The notes: generated by a model from the letters alone, not told the origin. Shown: positions 1 through 5,852, counted from the first letter of the stretch. The stretch: 6,127 nt of DNA from Acidobacteriaceae bacterium (GCA_019237515.1 JAFAGX010000022.1:1-6127); one strand, 5' to 3'. Translations and numbers: made by a program.

Positions 1-1
1 C

Positions 2-52
2 AACATCCGCCGGCTGGTTCAACTCGAACGGATGGCAGCTGCACCCGCTTGA
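2..52 (+). CDS. C-terminal tail of an unidentified protein (partial), possibly a transposase
   Basis: The window opens inside a possible plus-strand reading frame ending NIRRLVQLERMAAAPA with TGA at 50-52. The N-[I/L]-R-R-L pattern close to a C-terminus is reminiscent of DDE transposases of IS5/IS1182-like elements, but sixteen residues are too few to assign a family. Another frame is also open across this stretch, so the coding call itself is uncertain. The gene would converge on the minus-strand gene ending at 145, with the palindrome at 123-140 between them. Confidence 0.22.
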   Translation, partial: NIRRLVQLERMAAAPA

Positions 53-117
53 GTGCGCTCACGGGTGGACTCCGTGTGGCATCGTGTAAAGGACCGCGCG
101 GACGCCGGCCAGGCGTC

Positions 118-140
118 AAAACGGTCCCCGATCGGGGACC
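118..140 (-). terminator. Palindromic stem-loop with short T-run, candidate terminator
   Basis: Positions 123-140 read GGTCCCCGATCGGGGACC, a perfect 18-bp palindrome. Folded, it gives a 7-bp GC-rich stem with a GATC tetraloop. On the minus strand it is followed by G and then TTTT (118-121), and it begins only 4 bp after the stop codon of the minus-strand gene at 145-645. This placement fits an intrinsic terminator for that gene, although the T-run is short. It could also be a protein-binding palindrome or part of a mobile-element end. Confidence 0.42.
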
Positions 141-144
141 CACC

Positions 145-645
145 TCAACTCGGCACAAGCGCTGCAACCGCTCGCTCAGCTAAGGCAGAAATCGCCGAAA
201 GTGAGTATTGTTCGAGGTTCCCATCTGTCTTTAGCCGAGACTTACAAGGCACGACCAGAATTCCGTGCATATGTAATCCATTATTGATTCTCTCGTGTTG
301 AGATTTTTGTTTTTGGTGCTTCACCGCGGGCAGATCAGGAGCCGCGAACAACAGAGGACGTGATTCCTTGGTAAATTGTGATCTTGGATTTCTGACGACC
401 CTAGGGAGCAATGTCGAATATACCCTAGTTACCTCATCAGCCATCTTTATCATGACGTTTCCGCTCAATGACCTGAACATGAAGGACATGAGAAATGGGT
501 TCCACCCTAAATCATCAACATATTGCTGTATCCAACGGGAGTATCCGCTGATCAGGTGTTTTGTCGAGACCGAATAATTGTTGGTCGAGACTGAATAATT
601 CCTGTTTCGAGCAATATTCGACCATATGGATTTTTGCATTTCCAT
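145..645 (-). CDS. HUH/Rep-like hypothetical protein, probably shortened at its C-terminus
   Basis: This 166-residue protein begins at 645, where GAGG (650-653, within AAAGAGG) sits 4 nt before the ATG. Its core (about residues 46-140) looks like a conserved protein: a stretch around FLMSFMF, then AAPDLPAVKH (about 101-110), and then NNGLHMHGILVVP with H125 and H127. The His-hydrophobic-His pair followed by a hydrophobic strand resembles motif 2 of HUH endonucleases (rolling-circle Rep and relaxase folds), where the two histidines bind the metal ion. That is inference from one motif. No catalytic tyrosine motif typical of Rep proteins is evident after it, and the last 20 residues are Ala/Ser-rich and read like non-native sequence. 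The C-terminal part has therefore probably been lost to a rearrangement near 150-200. Residues 17-30 contain a duplicated NYSVST from a 21-bp tandem repeat. No specific gene name is recognised. Confidence 0.6.
   Translation of the reverse strand: MEMQKSIWSNIARNRNYSVSTNNYSVSTKHLISGYSRWIQQYVDDLGWNPFLMSFMFRSLSGNVMIKMADEVTRVYSTLLPRVVRNPRSQFTKESRPLLFAAPDLPAVKHQKQKSQHERINNGLHMHGILVVPCKSRLKTDGNLEQYSLSAISALAERAVAALVPS
563..604 (-). repeat. 21-bp in-frame tandem duplication
   Basis: Two adjacent 21-bp units (563-583 and 584-604) share GTCGAGAC[C/T]GAATAATT and 18 of 21 bases overall. They lie inside the HUH-like gene and, read on the minus strand, duplicate the peptide NYSVST within NYSVSTNNYSVSTK. 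Because the unit is a multiple of three the frame is kept. The copies have diverged slightly, so the duplication is not brand new. Confidence 0.8.
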
Positions 646-953
646 CGATCCTCTTTCTTATGTAGCAACCTCGCTTCTATCGGACATCCGGCAAGTCGCA
701 TCCAGCTGCAATTTCAAATTACTAATTTACAGAATTGCAGAATGTGAAGTTCGGGCGAAATAGAGCCTTTCAGAACCAGTAAAACGTTCCCTCGTCCGGA
801 ATCTGAGTGCATTGCATGTGGATCATCAGTCTGATGGAGTCATAGATTCACACTTTCATACGTTCATATACTGACGAGTTCGCGCATCGCTTTGGCTGAT
901 TGCAGAACTTGTCAAAGCGTGCTTTGGAGCGACGCGAGGAAGATGATTGTGAA
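646..953. other. Non-coding spacer between divergent genes
   Basis: This 308-bp region separates the minus-strand HUH-like gene from the plus-strand hydrolase fragment. It should hold both promoters, but no clear -35/-10 pair could be picked by eye. Its visible content is the RBS of the minus gene at 650-656 and the repeat array at 847-870, which is also the left arm of a 15-bp inverted repeat with 962-976. No RNA gene is recognised. Confidence 0.5.
847..870 (+). repeat. Octamer array TTCAYACN, three units
   Basis: Three consecutive 8-bp units are visible: TTCACACT (847-854), TTCATACG (855-862) and TTCATATA (863-870). Related units occur in the opposite orientation at 962-983 and 3324-3339. 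The array lies upstream of the hydrolase fragment. Short direct repeats with regular spacing are typical of operators or iteron-like protein-binding sites, but no binding protein can be named here. Confidence 0.6.
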
Positions 954-1253
954 ATGTCTTTGTATGAAAGTGTGAAGTATGAAGCGAATCTGCCACCCTA
1001 CGGTAACGGCACGCTCCCGCCCGGCATCCGGTCACGCCGCATTGCCAACGTCAATGGCTTGACGGTGCACATATTGGAAGCTGGATACGAGGTTCCAGGC
1101 CGACCCGCTGTGCTGCTGCATGGTTTCCCGGAATTCGCCTACAGGGCGTTGCCGATGCTTATCGGTAGGGGCGGGTCCATGCTGGGTGGAATCTCAAGGG
1201 AGCAAAAACCGTGCGAGCTTTCCCGGGCGCCTGCCTATCCGCTCAAATTGTGA
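954..1253 (+). pseudogene. Alpha/beta hydrolase, N-terminal fragment
   Basis: The frame starts MSLYESVKYEANLPPYGNG and continues into GIRSRRIANVNGLTVHILEAG and PAVLLHGFPEFAY. This matches the N-terminus of alpha/beta hydrolases of the epoxide hydrolase/haloalkane dehalogenase type: a first strand pair, then the HGFPE motif (about residues 61-65) that forms part of the oxyanion hole. Full family members have about 300 or more residues, with a catalytic nucleophile roughly 70 residues after HG. Here the similarity ends near position 1144 and the remaining 36 codons are unrelated sequence. Nucleophile, acid and histidine are all missing, so no activity is expected. A longer frame runs back to a TTG at 900, but 954 is preferred from the look of the family N-terminus; a strong Shine-Dalgarno is not seen at either. 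Confidence 0.72.
962..983 (-). repeat. Inverted copies of the TTCAYAC repeat
   Basis: The plus strand reads GTATGAA, AGTGTGAA, GTATGAA in succession, the reverse complement of TTCATAC/TTCACACT/TTCATAC. Positions 962-976 are the exact reverse complement of 847-861 (15 bp), so the two loci form an inverted repeat around a 100-bp centre that includes the likely hydrolase start at 954. The copies fall inside the first codons of that gene, so part of the similarity could be coincidental. Confidence 0.55.
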
Positions 1254-1434
1254 TCAAGCCTGGCTGCCCGATCAATAGCGGAGAAGCGGCCGCGCAAATT
1301 CCAACCGGATTTCAACACAGCTTGGAAATTCCGGGGCGGCAGGATCGATGGAGAATCTCGCGCTGGCCCAAAAGACGAACCAGCGCGAGATCTAGGATTT
1401 GTCGTTCTAATCAAACGCGAGCGAAGGAGGCCGC
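1145..1434. other. Non-coding junction region after the broken hydrolase
   Basis: About 290 bp with no credible gene in either direction; the open frames here have unstructured composition. It begins where hydrolase similarity is lost and ends at the stop codon of the DUF927 gene. It probably contains the recombination junction that removed the rest of the hydrolase gene. The only clear structure is the 12-bp inverted repeat at 1355-1391. Confidence 0.45.
1355..1391. terminator. 12-bp perfect inverted repeat, possible transcription end of the DUF927 gene
   Basis: ATCTCGCGCTGG (1355-1366) and CCAGCGCGAGAT (1380-1391) are perfect reverse complements separated by 13 nt. The hairpin lies 43 bp beyond the minus-strand stop codon at 1435-1437, a normal place for a terminator. 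No T-run follows on either strand, so a strict intrinsic terminator is not supported. A protein-binding dyad or an mRNA 3'-end stabilising hairpin are alternatives. Confidence 0.4.
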
Positions 1435-3190
1435 CTACTGGGAGCCAGTGGTTTCCAATGTGTATTTCTTCAGAATGGCCGCATCGATCGCGTGCACCCA
1501 GGCATAGTTCTTGTTGCCCTTTCCTCCGCGAAAGATGCGCCGCTGCACGACGAACTTGTTCTTGTTTTTGGGGCGGTCGAGCAGCCCTTCGTTTGCCAGC
1601 CTGTGTTTGACCGAGTTGGCGTTAGGACCGGTACCGATAACCCCCTCGAGTTGACCCGCTGTCAGGTAGTACCAACGCGTCCCGTTGACCTTGGCACGAT
1701 AGCCAGGCACGGAGTCTATCTTATCCGTTCCCTTCAGCGGACGCTTCTTGTTCAGGTACATGAACTCCGAATGGTGTGCTTTGAGATACTGCGCAAGCTT
1801 TGCGAGCAAATCCGCTACGGAAGGCTCTATACCTTCGTCGTCCTTACTCGCGTGACGCAAGCCGTCGAGCTGGCAGCTTAGAATGGCACGCAACAGGCTT
1901 CTGCGACCCCAGGGGAGGATGCCGAACTTGATCGCGAGGCTGCCAGCAGCAAAGGTCGTAGCGAAGCGACCTGTATTTCGGTTGAGAGGGTGCGGATCCT
2001 CGGGCTGCAGCGCGCACGCTAGCGCCTCCCGATAAGCCGCGCGCTCCTCCTTCAAGAAGTTCTGGAGCCTTTGCGGGTCGGCACGTTTCTTGTCGACCAA
2101 TTTTTGCGCAAATTTCTTGCCGGCCGTGCCGCAGTACTTGCGGCTGCGGCGCTGCAAGACATCGGAAAGACGTTCGCCAATCGGCAAAGCCATGCAACTT
2201 CTCATAGATGCCGCGTCCGTTGCTCGGCAGAGGAATGTCGGCCAAGCGACCGAGATGTGCCTCGTCAATGGCGACCTTGCCACGTCGGCCGAGCTGCGCG
2301 AGCGACAGATTTGAAGTGCTCAGGAAATAGCAGCGCCACGAACGAGCTGGTGTGGCGTTCGTGAGGCGTTCCTTTTCGGTGCACTCCGCGAGGCCAAACA
2401 CCACCAACGTCACAACTTCTGCCCGCTGGCGATCACTGCCCCCCGCTCCCTTCGTCTCGTCCAGAATCAAGAGGGTGTGGTTGTGGGCGAGAGCAGTGAC
2501 CTCGATCTTGTTCTTCGTCGAATTCCAACTCTCTGCGAAGCCTTTTTCGCGGCGGCCCTCACGACGATGGCAACCCCACACCGAGCCTGCCACCATCGCG
2601 GCCGTGGTCTTGCCGGTCTCGGCCGGGCCCCAGATTTGGAACCCACCTGCCCGTGGACCTCTCACGAACGGCAAGATCGGCCCGGTAAAGGCCAGGCTGA
2701 CCGCAAACATCAAGCGAGAATTTCCGGAACACGGGACCGCAATCTTCTCTTGCCACTGCTTGAGTGTGCCTTTCGCGCGGTACTTTTGGAGCATCGCCTG
2801 GTCGAGGTCGCCAAGCGCCTTCTCAAGCCGTTTCTTGGGATGGCCGACAACCTTGTCAGCGAGTACAAAGGCCCCGCTGTTCCAGCCGAGCCGCGTAACC
2901 ACTTCGAAAGACGACGCCTTCGGCTTGCGCTTCTGCAGTTTGCCCAGAAGCTGGTTGCGCACTTTGGGGATAAATGCATTCCACCCAGCATTCCCCAACG
3001 CTGTGAAAAGTGGCTTGGGATCGTTGAGAAGTTGCTCCACCGAAATCGGCGGAATATCATGATCACTTCCAACAACCGAGAATTTGAAGTAACGGTTTCC
3101 CCATTCGTCCCGACCTTCGCCTTCGATGACGACGCGGGACTTAGCGACGGGTGTCTTCGATTTCTTCGATGATGACTTGTTCTCAGACAT
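1435..3190 (-). pseudogene. DUF927-type P-loop ATPase, split by a one-base frameshift
   Basis: The first frame (3190 to 2180) carries 337 residues. It has a charged Ser/Lys-rich N-terminus, then FQIWGPAETGKTT with a Walker A motif at about residues 188-195, a Walker B LLILDE at about 240-245, and FLSTSN, a sensor-like segment, at about 289-294. It reaches GIYEKLHGFAD, after which the frame turns into Arg/Pro-rich nonsense. Dropping one base (T on the minus strand, position 2179) joins it to a second frame reading GERLSDVLQ...CGTAGKKFAQKLV. That frame runs another 247 residues to TAG at 1435, giving a 584-residue protein of the length expected for DUF927 proteins. The C-terminal part (around RWYYLTAGQLEGV...VKHRLANEGLL) looks like a winged-helix segment. 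DUF927 proteins occur on plasmids, phages and islands and are thought to be helicase/primase-like; the exact reaction is not established. The start at 3190 is chosen over 3196 because AAGGAG then lies about 7 nt upstream. The frameshift may be a real mutation or a sequence error. Confidence 0.82.
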
Positions 3191-3314
3191 TTTCATTCTC
3201 CTTCTGAGAGCTAGAGATTGGTGCTTCGCAATTCCTTGGAATTTGCACTTCTACGGAATATCTTGACTTGAATGATGCTCGCGATACTTGCGGCGGCCGA
3301 TCACCTCCTTTCAT
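3183..3314 (-). CDS. Small 43-residue ORF translationally coupled to the DUF927 gene
   Basis: Read on the minus strand, an ATG at 3314 opens 43 codons beginning MKGGDRPPQVSRASFKSRYS and ending KENENV, with TGA at 3183-3185. Its stop overlaps the start of the ATPase gene in the sequence ATGTCTGA, an 8-nt overlap typical of translational coupling. The product is hydrophilic with no recognised domain. No good Shine-Dalgarno precedes the ATG; instead a very strong SD-like stretch AAAGGAGGTGATC lies within the first codons. Two copies of CGTGTGAA lie 10-25 bp upstream. It may be a small regulator or leader peptide, or a chance frame. Confidence 0.35.
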   Translation of the reverse strand: MKGGDRPPQVSRASFKSRYSVEVQIPRNCEAPISSSQKENENV

Positions 3315-3323
3315 TCGTAGGGA

Positions 3324-3339
3324 CGTGTGAACGTGTGAA
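3324..3339. repeat. Tandem CGTGTGAA repeat upstream of the DUF927 operon
   Basis: Two perfect 8-bp copies, CGTGTGAA at 3324-3331 and 3332-3339. On the minus strand they read TTCACACGTTCACACG, and with flanking bases they match 847-863 at 15 of 17 positions. They sit just upstream of the 43-residue ORF and DUF927 gene, where a repressor or activator could bind. Confidence 0.55.
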
Positions 3340-3773
3340 ACGCTTGCAGGCGCCTTACGACCAGCGAGCTAGATCGTTGCGGCCGAGCCGCGGTCCTCCC
3401 GTATTCACGATGTCAAACAGCGAAACCCAGTGTGTTTCACCGCCTAGACTGGATTTTTGAGCGAGAAAAGGCCCACTTAATCCGCGCAATATTTTGAGTG
3501 AGGAAAAGAAAGGGGTCGAGGCCCGATGGCCGATATCCACCCGAACTCGCGCAGGGGGCATGGCGTAAGCTTGGAACCCGATAAGCACCTGCCGATGCGG
3601 CTAGGTCGGAAGGCTTAATCGCTTCGGTGCTAGTCGCATGACCGCCAGGATCTCTTGCAGCAAGGCCTTAAGCTACTCGTCTCCGTGCGCTGAAGCGGCA
3701 GCGCCGTCTAGACGATGATCGAGCGCCAATGCAAGCTGGAAGAAGAAGCCCATATCGGCGTACGCGATACCCT
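3340..3773. other. Spacer with no credible gene
   Basis: About 430 bp between the promoter side of the DUF927 gene and the 3' end of the minus-strand hypothetical gene. It presumably holds the DUF927 promoter at its left edge. One minus-strand frame (3601-3780) has gene-like composition, with GFFFQLALALDHRLDG and LKALLQEILAVMR, but is cut by stops at 3673 and 3601. It may be a decayed gene fragment. Nothing else is recognisable. Confidence 0.4.
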
Positions 3774-4316
3774 TCAAGTCCTGTCTTTCAGGGTTTTGGA
3801 AATCTCTGAGAGAACGGACTCCTCCCCGGAAGCAGCGATCAGCCGATCTTCTTGGTCTAATTTCTTCGCGTCCTGCAATTTCCGTCTAAGCGTGGCAAAC
3901 TTCACGTCATAGCGGCTGTGCTGGCCTTCGCTTTTGAGCAAACGCTTGCAGCACTCCTCCTCGGTCAGGCTTGGATTATTGGCTTTGATTTGAGCAACGT
4001 CGTCCCTCAACCGACGAAGCTTTTTTCGGGACCACTGCTTTGGTTGACCTCTATCTCTCCCTCCGTAAACCGCGAAAGCCAAGAGAGTCAGCAATTGCGT
4101 CCAATGCTTGTCGTTGTCGGCGTCCAAGCCCGATCTTTCGAATGCTTTATTTAATGGCTTTGCCAATAACCTGGCAAGTTTTCGCGTTCGTTTTCGCCGG
4201 CGTTGCTGCGCGCCCGGGGTAGGCGGAGCGAGCTGAGAATTGCCTCTGGCTAAGTGTGGCTTCATAGTCTTGAACCATTCGTCGATCAGCTTCTTGGGAC
4301 TTATCCTTTTGGCCAC
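3774..4316 (-). CDS. Basic hypothetical protein
   Basis: This 180-residue protein is rich in Lys and Arg, with an especially basic patch at residues 39-49 (RRRKRTRKLAR). A hydrophobic stretch follows at about 72-85 (WTQLLTLLAFAVYG), then WSRKKLRRLRDDVAQIKANNPSLTEEECCKRLL, then a YDVKFATLRRKLQDAKK segment. The pattern, with a helical Trp-containing stretch and a TLRRKLQDA repeat-like end, resembles uncharacterised proteins common in rhizobial islands; no function is known to me. The frame extends back to an ATG at 4463, but a GTG at 4316 is preceded by AAGGAG with 6 nt spacing and the upstream residues look non-native, so the GTG is chosen. It is transcribed away from the HTH/integrase pair and shares their 239-bp upstream region. 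The basic composition suits nucleic-acid binding, which is only a guess. Confidence 0.62.
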   Translation of the reverse strand: MAKRISPKKLIDEWFKTMKPHLARGNSQLAPPTPGAQQRRRKRTRKLARLLAKPLNKAFERSGLDADNDKHWTQLLTLLAFAVYGGRDRGQPKQWSRKKLRRLRDDVAQIKANNPSLTEEECCKRLLKSEGQHSRYDVKFATLRRKLQDAKKLDQEDRLIAASGEESVLSEISKTLKDRT

Positions 4317-4441
4317 ATCGAGCTCCTTCGTTGCCGGTCGTGGTTGGTCGGTTCTTTCGAGTCCGTGCCGGTCAGAAAGGGGACTCACGTCCCCGAGCGT
4401 GTGAGCGAATATTGGGTCGGCTTTAACCGCGCAAAGAGTTG

Positions 4442-4461
4442 GCGCACAAACGTCTGTGCGC
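4442..4461. promoter_or_regulatory. Dyad GCGCACA-N6-TGTGCGC in the divergent intergenic region
   Basis: GCGCACA (4442-4448) and TGTGCGC (4455-4461) form a 7-bp perfect dyad around a 6-nt centre. It lies between the minus-strand hypothetical gene (start 4316) and the plus-strand HTH gene (start 4556). Its size and position fit an operator for a dimeric regulator. It is directly followed by AAGGAGG (4462-4468), which has no start codon at a suitable distance. Confidence 0.4.
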
Positions 4462-4510
4462 AAGGAGGCGGCTTCGATTTCATTTGGGCCCTGGAATTTT
4501 GGACCTCGGC

Positions 4511-4551
4511 GTCTTGAGACGGTGCTCTTCCCCTTGGAGTCTTGAGACGGT
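4511..4551 (+). promoter_or_regulatory. Paired GTCTTGAGACGGT repeats before the HTH gene
   Basis: The 13-bp sequence GTCTTGAGACGGT occurs at 4511-4523 and again at 4539-4551, with a 28-bp period. Each copy contains the small dyad GTCT-TG-AGAC. The second copy ends 4 bp before the ATG at 4556 and so covers the ribosome-binding region. A protein bound here could block its own expression; alternatively these are arm-type or excisionase sites for the recombinase. Confidence 0.55.
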
Positions 4552-4555
4552 TGCT

Positions 4556-4942
4556 ATGAGCCCGCAAGCCCAGGTTCAGTTGTATACGCTTGACGAGGTC
4601 GCGGACTATCTGCGGTACAGTGGTCGAGACCGGCAGCGTAGCGTGCGTCGGTTGTTCGAACGGCATCGGATCCCGCTGCTACGTCGGGACCGTGGGACGT
4701 TTCTGGTGAGCGATGGGGAACTCGCTGCATTAGTGGAGGCGATGAAATGCTCACCATCCGCAAGCGCGGCCGGGTCTACCACGTCCGTGGGTCGGTCCGT
4801 GTCGGTGGCGAAACCCGCCGGGTCAAAGAGCACTCTACGGGCTGCGATCGCCGCGAGGATGCCGACGGGTACCGGGCCCGGCTCGAACACGACGTCCGTC
4901 AAGCAATGTTGCACGGCGCCGGCGGCAACGCCCAAGGGCTGA
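4556..4942 (+). CDS. MerR/excisionase-like helix-turn-helix protein
   Basis: The 128-residue product has an N-terminal helix-turn-helix of the MerR/AlpA/excisionase type: YTLDEVADYLRYS (about residues 10-22), the recognition helix region RSVRRLFERHRIPLLRRDRGTFLVSDGELAALVEAMK (to residue 64), then a Ser/Ala/Thr-rich tail beginning CSPSASAAG. Similar small HTH proteins directly precede tyrosine recombinases in rhizobial islands and probably direct excision or control int expression. The last 65 codons overlap the integrase gene in a different frame (integrase start 4747). A Ser-rich tail after an EAM(K/R)C sequence is, from memory, common in such proteins, so the overlap may be natural; the alternative is that the tail is out-of-frame read-through after a frameshift. 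The start at 4556 is preferred over an in-frame ATG at 4439 because similarity begins there, although its Shine-Dalgarno (GAGACGG) is weak. Confidence 0.68.
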   Translation: MSPQAQVQLYTLDEVADYLRYSGRDRQRSVRRLFERHRIPLLRRDRGTFLVSDGELAALVEAMKCSPSASAAGSTTSVGRSVSVAKPAGSKSTLRAAIAARMPTGTGPGSNTTSVKQCCTAPAATPKG

Positions 4943-5775
4943 CCGTTGCCGACGCTGGGCTCCTGTACATGAACCGGCCCGGCGGCCTGAAGTCGTACGA
5001 CCTGTGGCGGCTCGACCAGCTCAACGACGTCGTCGGCGACTACCCGGTTGCCAACGCCGCGGACGGGTGGGGCCGGTTCAAGCAGGTCCGGTGCGGCGGC
5101 CTTGCCCCGGCGACGGTGGCTCGGTTCCGGGCCGTGCTCCAGGCCGCCCTCAACTACGCCGCGGCGGTCGAACGGTTCGATCCCCCGAACCTCGGCCCGG
5201 CCGACCGGGTGCCGAAGAAGCGGATCCGGTTCCTGTCGCGGGACCAGGAGACCCGGCTGCTCGGCAGCTACGCACCGCACGTCCGGCCGGTCGCCGAGGC
5301 CCTGTGCTTCCAGGGGCTGCGGGTCGGGGAAGCGCTGCGGCTCGACTGGGCCCACGTCGACTGGGCTGGCAACGGCCTGTTCGTCGCCGAGACCAAGACC
5401 GGGGACCCGCGGTCTGTCACGATGCATCCCACGGTGCGCAAGACCTTGCACCGGCTCTGGGTGGGCCGCGGGTCCCCAGCGGAGGGCTGCGTGTTCCTGA
5501 ACAGGGTCGGCCGGCCGTACGCTGACCCGCGCCGGTACAAGCTGCCCGGCGGGTCCCCGATCCGCCGGGCCCACCAGACCGCCTGCGCCCGGGCTGGGGT
5601 CGACGACTTCCACGTCCACGACTGGCGGCACCACTGGGCGTGCCGGTGCGTGATGAGCGGGATCGACCTCGAGACGGTCCGGCAGGAGGGCGGGTGGAAG
5701 TCGCTGCGGATGGTCGAGCACTACGCCACGGTCAGCGCGGCCCACCGGGCGACTGCGATGAAGAAGCTGCGGTAG
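4747..5775 (+). CDS. Tyrosine site-specific recombinase (integrase)
   Basis: This 342-residue protein is a phage-type integrase that would cut and rejoin DNA between an element att site and a tRNA gene. Residues 1-60 form a small N-terminal domain, about 64-150 a helical core-binding domain, and about 155-342 the catalytic domain. The catalytic set is visible: R192 in GLRVGEALRLDW, K217 in ETKTGDPR, H291 and R294 in HVHDWRHHWA, W317 in GGWKS (Trp in the position often held by His), and the nucleophile Y326 in MVEHYATVS. All key residues are present, so it may be active. GGAGG at 4735-4739 lies 7 nt before the ATG, supporting this start, which is inside the HTH gene. The gene is much richer in GC, especially at third codon positions, than the DNA to its left, suggesting a separate origin. 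It points at the tRNA-Val remnant 77 bp downstream, its likely target. Confidence 0.95.
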   Translation: MLTIRKRGRVYHVRGSVRVGGETRRVKEHSTGCDRREDADGYRARLEHDVRQAMLHGAGGNAQGLTVADAGLLYMNRPGGLKSYDLWRLDQLNDVVGDYPVANAADGWGRFKQVRCGGLAPATVARFRAVLQAALNYAAAVERFDPPNLGPADRVPKKRIRFLSRDQETRLLGSYAPHVRPVAEALCFQGLRVGEALRLDWAHVDWAGNGLFVAETKTGDPRSVTMHPTVRKTLHRLWVGRGSPAEGCVFLNRVGRPYADPRRYKLPGGSPIRRAHQTACARAGVDDFHVHDWRHHWACRCVMSGIDLETVRQEGGWKSLRMVEHYATVSAAHRATAMKKLR

Positions 5776-5852
5776 GGGTTTGGGCACAGCGTGGGCAGCG
5801 AGCGCTGCTGCCGCAACAAACCAACGGGGATTCAGGTGCTTAGCCGACCGTC

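Noticed and set aside
1211..1507. Plus-strand 98-codon frame after the hydrolase fragment
   Set aside because: Unstructured Arg/Ser-rich composition, partly antisense to the DUF927 gene, and no recognisable motif.
2352..3172. Long plus-strand frames opposite the DUF927 gene
   Set aside because: They lie antisense to a recognisable P-loop ATPase and have no motif or ribosome-binding site of their own.
3601..3780. Minus-strand frame with gene-like peptides GFFFQLALALDHRLDG and LKALLQEILAVMR
   Set aside because: It has stops at 3673 and 3601 and no start with a ribosome-binding site; at best it is a decayed fragment.
5794..5812. GGCAGC/GCTGCC hairpin after the integrase as a terminator
   Set aside because: The stem is only 6 bp and is followed by GCAACAAAC rather than a T-run, so the evidence is too weak.
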